DNA of 10,821 bases from Candidatus Luteimonas excrementigallinarum (lineage in GTDB: Bacteria > Pseudomonadota > Gammaproteobacteria > Xanthomonadales > Xanthomonadaceae). The first letter of the stretch is position 1. Each line of letters starts with the position of its first letter. The position numbers and the translations under genes are program-made. The notes beneath the pieces are model-generated. The model did no database searches. It was not told the DNA's origin and saw nothing but the letters and a program-made list of their open reading frames with translations. Of the stretch, positions 7,958-10,821 are shown in pieces. The stretch covers positions 1 to 10,821 of the forward strand of contig DXCY01000137.1 of the NCBI GenBank assembly GCA_019115725.1, in the 5' to 3' direction.

Positions 7958-8203
7958 ATGCGCCACCTGTTGCTGGCACCCCTGCTGCGCTGGCTTGGCC
8001 GCCTCAGCTATCCACGCCTGTTCATGGTTACCGGCGCGCTGTTTGTCCTGACTCTGGTGATCCCCGACCCCATTCCGCTGGTGGATGAGCTGCTGCTGGG
8101 TCTGGGCACGCTGCTGCTGGCGAACTGGAAGCGACGCGGCGCAACTCCGCCCGACGCGGGCAACCGGCCGCCCATTGATGGACAGGCCCGGCGGGAGCGC
8201 TGA
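7958..8203 (+). CDS. Small two-helix membrane protein, DUF6116-like
   Basis: The 81-residue protein has GGAGGG eight bases before ATG 7958. Two hydrophobic segments, at about 20-36 and 39-57, flank the motif IPDPIPLVDELLLGLGTLLLANWKRR (residues 35-60). The P-D-x-I-P-x-x-D-E pattern resembles the DUF1232 (YkvA) family; I recall the short Xanthomonadaceae version as DUF6116, unchecked. The tail is basic and polar. It is divergent from the glycine-zipper gene across 175 bp and sits 6 bp before the TatD-type gene, so the two are probably co-transcribed. Function is unknown. Confidence 0.75.
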   Translation: MRHLLLAPLLRWLGRLSYPRLFMVTGALFVLTLVIPDPIPLVDELLLGLGTLLLANWKRRGATPPDAGNRPPIDGQARRER

Positions 8204-8209
8204 AGGGCG

Positions 8210-8989
8210 ATGACCTTTCTGATCGACAGCCACTGTCATTTAGATGCGGCGGAGTTCGATGCGGACCGGGCGACGGTGATCCAGCGTGCGCAGGCGGCCG
8301 GCGTGGGCATGCAGGTAGTTCCGGCCACCCATGCCGAGGCCTGGCCCGGGCTGCGCGAAGTCTGCGCCGATGCGCCCGGGCTGTATCCGGCCTATGGCCT
8401 GCATCCGGTGTTCCTGGAGCAGCACACGCTGGCCCACCTGGACGCACTGGCCGGCTGGATCGCACGCGAGCTGCCGGTGGCGGTGGGCGAATGCGGGCTG
8501 GATTACTTCATCGATGCGCTGGACCGCGATGCCCAGCAGTACTACTTCGAAGCCCAGCTGGAGCTGGCACGTGACCACGACCTGCCGGTGATCGTGCACG
8601 CCCGTCGGGCGGTGGATGCCACCATCGCCGCGATACGGCGGGTGGGCAAACTGCGCGGCGTGGTGCACAGCTTTCCGGGCAGTCCGGAACAGGCCCGCCA
8701 GCTGCGCGAACTCGGCTTCATGATCGGCCTTGGCGGCCCGATCACCTATGAGCGCGCCCGTCGACTCCGCCGGCTGGTGGCGGAGATGCCGCTGGATCAG
8801 CTGCTGCTGGAAACCGACGCGCCCGACCAGCCTGATGCCGACAACCGCGGTGGCCGCAACGAGCCCGCGCTGCTGGTGCGGGTGCTGGACGTGGTCGCCA
8901 GCCTGCGCGGGCAGGACCGCGAGGAGATCGCAGCGGCCACCACGGCCAATACCCGGCGGCTGTTCAACCTGCCGGCGTCGGCGGCCTGA
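8210..8989 (+). CDS. TatD-family metal-dependent hydrolase
   Basis: TatD proteins are metal-dependent hydrolases on a TIM barrel; characterised members are DNases, and some act on D-aminoacyl-tRNA. The 259 residues show all five metal-ligand motifs: D6-S-H8-C-H10 at the N-terminus, GE94CGLDY, PVIVH130AR, GVVH153SFPG and LLLETD203AP. Length is standard. It most resembles the YjjV branch, which I base on overall look only. The start has GAAGGGCG directly upstream and follows the small membrane protein by 6 bp. Its 3' end overlaps tcdA on the opposite strand by 26 bp. Confidence 0.92.
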   Translation: MTFLIDSHCHLDAAEFDADRATVIQRAQAAGVGMQVVPATHAEAWPGLREVCADAPGLYPAYGLHPVFLEQHTLAHLDALAGWIARELPVAVGECGLDYFIDALDRDAQQYYFEAQLELARDHDLPVIVHARRAVDATIAAIRRVGKLRGVVHSFPGSPEQARQLRELGFMIGLGGPITYERARRLRRLVAEMPLDQLLLETDAPDQPDADNRGGRNEPALLVRVLDVVASLRGQDREEIAAATTANTRRLFNLPASAA

Positions 8990-9764
8990 GCAGCAGCTCG
9001 AGCGCCCGGCCCACCGCAGCGAATGCAAACGTACCGGTGAGATGGGTCGCCGCGCCCAGCCCGGTGCCGCAATCCAGCTTGAGCGCGGCATCCGGATCGA
9101 GCTGTGGCCGCAGGCCGCAGACGCTGCCATCGCCCTGCGGATAGCGCACGTTCTCCAGCGAGTACACCGCCGACACGCCGAAGTAGCGCTTCGGGCCGCG
9201 CGGGAAATTAAAGTCCGCGCGCAGCTTCTTGCGCACCAGCGCCAGCATGGCGTCGTGTTCGGTACGCGACAGGTCGCGGATCCGCACCAGGGTGGGATCG
9301 ATGCGCCCACCCGCCGAGCCCACCGTGATCACCGGCAGCTTGCGCCGGCGGCACCAGGCGATGGCCTCCACCTTGGTGCGGAAGCTGTCGCAGGCATCCA
9401 CCACCAGGTCATGGCCCTGACCGAGCAGTTCATCGAGATTGGCGGGAGTGAGGAAGCTGGCGACCGGTTCCACCGTGGCCAGCGGATTGATCGCCAGGCA
9501 GCGCTCGGCCATGGCCTCCGCCTTGCCGCGCCCGTACTGGCCCTGCAGCGCCGGCAGCTGGCGGTTGGTGTTGGACACGCACAGGTCATCGGCGTCAATC
9601 AGCACCAGCCGCCCCACCCCGCTGCGGGCCAGCGCCTCGGCCACCCACGAGCCCACGCCGCCCAGGCCCACCACCGCCACCTGCATCCGCGACAGCTTCC
9701 CGACGGCGCCGCTGCCGTACAGCCGGTCAATGCCGCCGAAGCGGTCCATCCAGTCTCGTTCCAT
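8964..9764 (-). CDS. tcdA: tRNA threonylcarbamoyladenosine dehydratase TcdA (CsdL)
   Basis: TcdA uses ATP to cyclise t6A at position 37 of ANN-decoding tRNAs into ct6A. The 266-residue product is a ThiF/E1-like protein: RFGGIDRLYG (8-17), nucleotide loop VGLGGVGSWVAEAL (32-45), the acidic D57 in LIDADD, NTNRQ (65-69), K81, and VVDACDSFRTK (121-131). TVGSAGGRIDPT and the late Cys-rich GDGSVCGLRP and DCGTGLGAAT segments match E. coli CsdL. It starts at ATG 9764, or at ATG 9749 (MDRFGG), which removes five residues; neither has a strong Shine-Dalgarno. Its sulfur-transfer partners CsdA and CsdE are not in the window. Its end overlaps the TatD gene tail to tail. Confidence 0.93.
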   Translation of the reverse strand: MERDWMDRFGGIDRLYGSGAVGKLSRMQVAVVGLGGVGSWVAEALARSGVGRLVLIDADDLCVSNTNRQLPALQGQYGRGKAEAMAERCLAINPLATVEPVASFLTPANLDELLGQGHDLVVDACDSFRTKVEAIAWCRRRKLPVITVGSAGGRIDPTLVRIRDLSRTEHDAMLALVRKKLRADFNFPRGPKRYFGVSAVYSLENVRYPQGDGSVCGLRPQLDPDAALKLDCGTGLGAATHLTGTFAFAAVGRALELLLRPPTPAG

Positions 9765-9770
9765 CCGCCC

Positions 9771-9790
9771 ATTTTAGGCGCCCATGGGCG
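9771..9790 (-). promoter_or_regulatory. Candidate tcdA promoter with adjoining palindrome
   Basis: TAAAAT (9776-9771 on the minus strand) matches the -10 consensus at five of six positions and ends six bases before ATG 9764. Transcription would start at about the A of that ATG, giving a leaderless message, or 15 bases before ATG 9749. Directly upstream is the perfect 12-bp palindrome CGCCCATGGGCG (9779-9790), and its half CGCCCAT recurs at 9766-9772, so a repressor site is possible. The -35 is poor. Confidence 0.35.
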
Positions 9791-9845
9791 ATGCGGTGCA
9801 TCCGTTGGCCATACTATGCGTCCCCGCCATTCCCAGGACTGATCG

Positions 9846-10295
9846 ATGCCCCAGCTGCCCACGCCGTCATCCACGCGCAAGCCCTCCGCCGCTGCGCGCT
9901 ATCTGACCGTGTTCCTGCTCGGCGCCGCGGTAGGCATCTTTGCGGCCGTGGTGGTGATCCGCGCCATCCAGGCGCGCAGCGACCACTTCGCTTCCAGCGT
10001 GATGCACGTGCAGGAATGGCATATGGGCCAGCTGCACCGGCGGGCGGAGGAGAACCGCTGCAATCCCACCGACGTGCTGCCGCACCTGCGCGCACTGCGG
10101 GTGCTGGCCGAAGACCTGGAGCCCGCCTTCCCGGGCCTGGGCGACGATCAGCGCTTTGCCCGCCACGCGGCCCGTTCGCGCGCCACCCTGGATGCCGCGC
10201 TGCAGTCTCCGCCGTTGAATTGCGCTGGCGTGCAGACCACCAACAAACAGGTGCAGGACTCCTGCCGCGACTGCCATCGCGATTTCCGGACCTGA
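9846..10295 (+). CDS. Membrane-anchored class II cytochrome c-like protein
   Basis: A heme-attachment site CRDCH (C140, C143, H144) sits nine residues from the C-terminus of a 149-residue protein, followed by RDFR. A C-terminal C-x-x-C-H-x-x-[FY]-[KR] is the hallmark of class II c-type cytochromes (cytochrome c' and relatives), four-helix bundles. One membrane helix (about 19-40) after a short basic N-terminus anchors it with the bulk in the periplasm; residues 45-120 are mainly amphipathic helix. M53 or M60 could be the sixth heme ligand, which is a guess. C72 and C126 are extra cysteines. AGGA lies seven bases before ATG 9846. No electron-transfer partner is nearby. Heme attachment is inferred, and the length matches cytochrome c' plus an anchor. 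Confidence 0.75.
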   Translation: MPQLPTPSSTRKPSAAARYLTVFLLGAAVGIFAAVVVIRAIQARSDHFASSVMHVQEWHMGQLHRRAEENRCNPTDVLPHLRALRVLAEDLEPAFPGLGDDQRFARHAARSRATLDAALQSPPLNCAGVQTTNKQVQDSCRDCHRDFRT

Positions 10296-10352
10296 TCAGC
10301 AGCGCCCCGGCGCCTGAACAATGGCTGCACGTCCGCGCGCCTGCCCGGCTGG

Positions 10353-10382
10353 TTGGCATGCCGTTCACCCATGACTTCCTAT
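10353..10382 (+). promoter_or_regulatory. Candidate promoter of the glycine-zipper lipoprotein gene
   Basis: TTGGCA (10353-10358) matches the -35 consensus at five of six positions. TCCTAT 18 bp later (10377-10382) is a poor -10. It lies 35 bp before the ATG at 10418 in a 122-bp spacer with no other likely signal. Confidence 0.25.
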
Positions 10383-10417
10383 CGTCGAAAGCGACCGTAC
10401 AGACGAGGAGTCCTGCG

Positions 10418-10821
10418 ATGAATTTCCGCCAGATCAGCGCCGCTGCCGCCGTTGCCGCTTCCCTTGCCCTGGCCGGCTGCGCCACCCCCGCGGGCAGCTA
10501 CGGCCCGGGCTACGGCAGCGCTCCCGGCTATGGCAGCCGCGCCTGCGACTCCTGCGGCACCGTGACCCGGATCGAGCGCGCGGGCAGCACCACTTCTCCC
10601 AACGTGGTCGGCCCGGTGCTGGGTGGCGTGGTGGGCGCGGTGGCCGGCAAGGAACTGGCCCGCCGCAATACCGACAGCGATGGCCGGCGCAACGTGGCCA
10701 CGGCCGGCGGTGCGGTGGCCGGTGCGATCGCCGGCAACGCGATCCAGAACCGCGTGGAGGGAGGGAACGTGTACCGGATCCATGTGCGCATGAACGATGG
10801 CCGCAGCACCGTGGTCAACCA
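10418..10821 (+). CDS. Glycine-zipper outer-membrane lipoprotein, 3' end missing
   Basis: The frame is open from ATG 10418 to the window edge (134 codons, no stop). GAGGAG lies eight bases upstream. The signal peptide MNFRQISAAAAVAASLALAGC ends in a clear LAGC lipobox, lipidated at C21. A Gly/Tyr-rich linker (26-40) precedes C43 and C46 in ACDSCGTVTRIE, then two glycine-zipper helices, about 63-80 (VVGPVLGGVVGAVAGKEL) and 93-110 (VATAGGAVAGAIAGNAIQ). The last residues, VYRIHVRMNDGRSTVVN, begin the usual beta-strand tail. The order matches SlyB/17-kDa-antigen-like lipoproteins of the outer membrane. It is related in plan to the protein at 6985-7782 but has the lipobox that one lacks. Confidence 0.88.
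   Translation, partial: MNFRQISAAAAVAASLALAGCATPAGSYGPGYGSAPGYGSRACDSCGTVTRIERAGSTTSPNVVGPVLGGVVGAVAGKELARRNTDSDGRRNVATAGGAVAGAIAGNAIQNRVEGGNVYRIHVRMNDGRSTVVN

Noticed and set aside
7783..7959. Upstream extension of the glycine-zipper gene to 7959
   Set aside because: The extra 59 residues are basic and unstructured, would place the signal peptide inside the protein and lack a ribosome site as good as the AAGGAG before 7782.

Overview
The window is high-GC DNA with the gene content and order of a Xanthomonadaceae chromosome, most likely Stenotrophomonas or a close relative. The reasons are: the sdhC/sdhD junction divergent from a YgfZ-type folate-binding protein, a fused E1 alpha/beta 2-oxoacid dehydrogenase, several glycine-zipper envelope proteins, and GTAG-headed REP palindromes of the kind called SMAG in Stenotrophomonas. 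The genus is inferred from gene content and remembered sequence character, not from a search. I see no phage, insertion sequence, CRISPR array, tRNA or rRNA. Most of the window is core genome.

Layout. Positions 1-446 (minus) hold the start of sdhD and all of sdhC, overlapping by ATGA. A 262-bp divergent spacer leads to ygfZ (709-1566, plus) and an OmpA-type lipoprotein (1670-2203, plus). The lipoprotein converges on a minus-strand cluster that reads, in order of transcription, gcdH (6415-5252), a GNAT acetyltransferase (5167-4589) and the fused E1 dehydrogenase (4545-2272). Spacings in the cluster are 84 and 43 bp. The E1 stop codon lies inside a GTAG palindrome that, with a second GC hairpin, fills the convergent gap. 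Glutaryl-CoA dehydrogenase and an orphan E1 in one transcription unit suggest acyl-CoA catabolism, but the E1 substrate cannot be read from the sequence.

The longest gene-free stretch (6416-6984) is the most interesting part. It holds two inverted copies of one element. Each has a 50-nt core, identical at both ends and variable in the middle, enclosed by long inverted-repeat arms (26 and 29 bp). The arms differ in sequence between the copies yet stay complementary within each copy. Five of the six non-Watson-Crick arm positions become G-U pairs if the element is transcribed in the core's own direction, which points to a structured RNA. A GTAG palindrome sits between the copies, and a strong intrinsic terminator of the next gene closes the region.

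From 6985 on: a glycine-zipper envelope protein with a duplicated C-terminal module (6985-7782, minus); divergently, a small two-helix membrane protein (7958-8203) followed after 6 bp by a TatD-family hydrolase (8210-8989). The hydrolase converges with a 26-bp overlap on tcdA (8964-9764, minus), which may be leaderless. Next come a membrane-anchored class II cytochrome c-like protein (9846-10295) and a glycine-zipper lipoprotein cut by the window edge (10418-10821).
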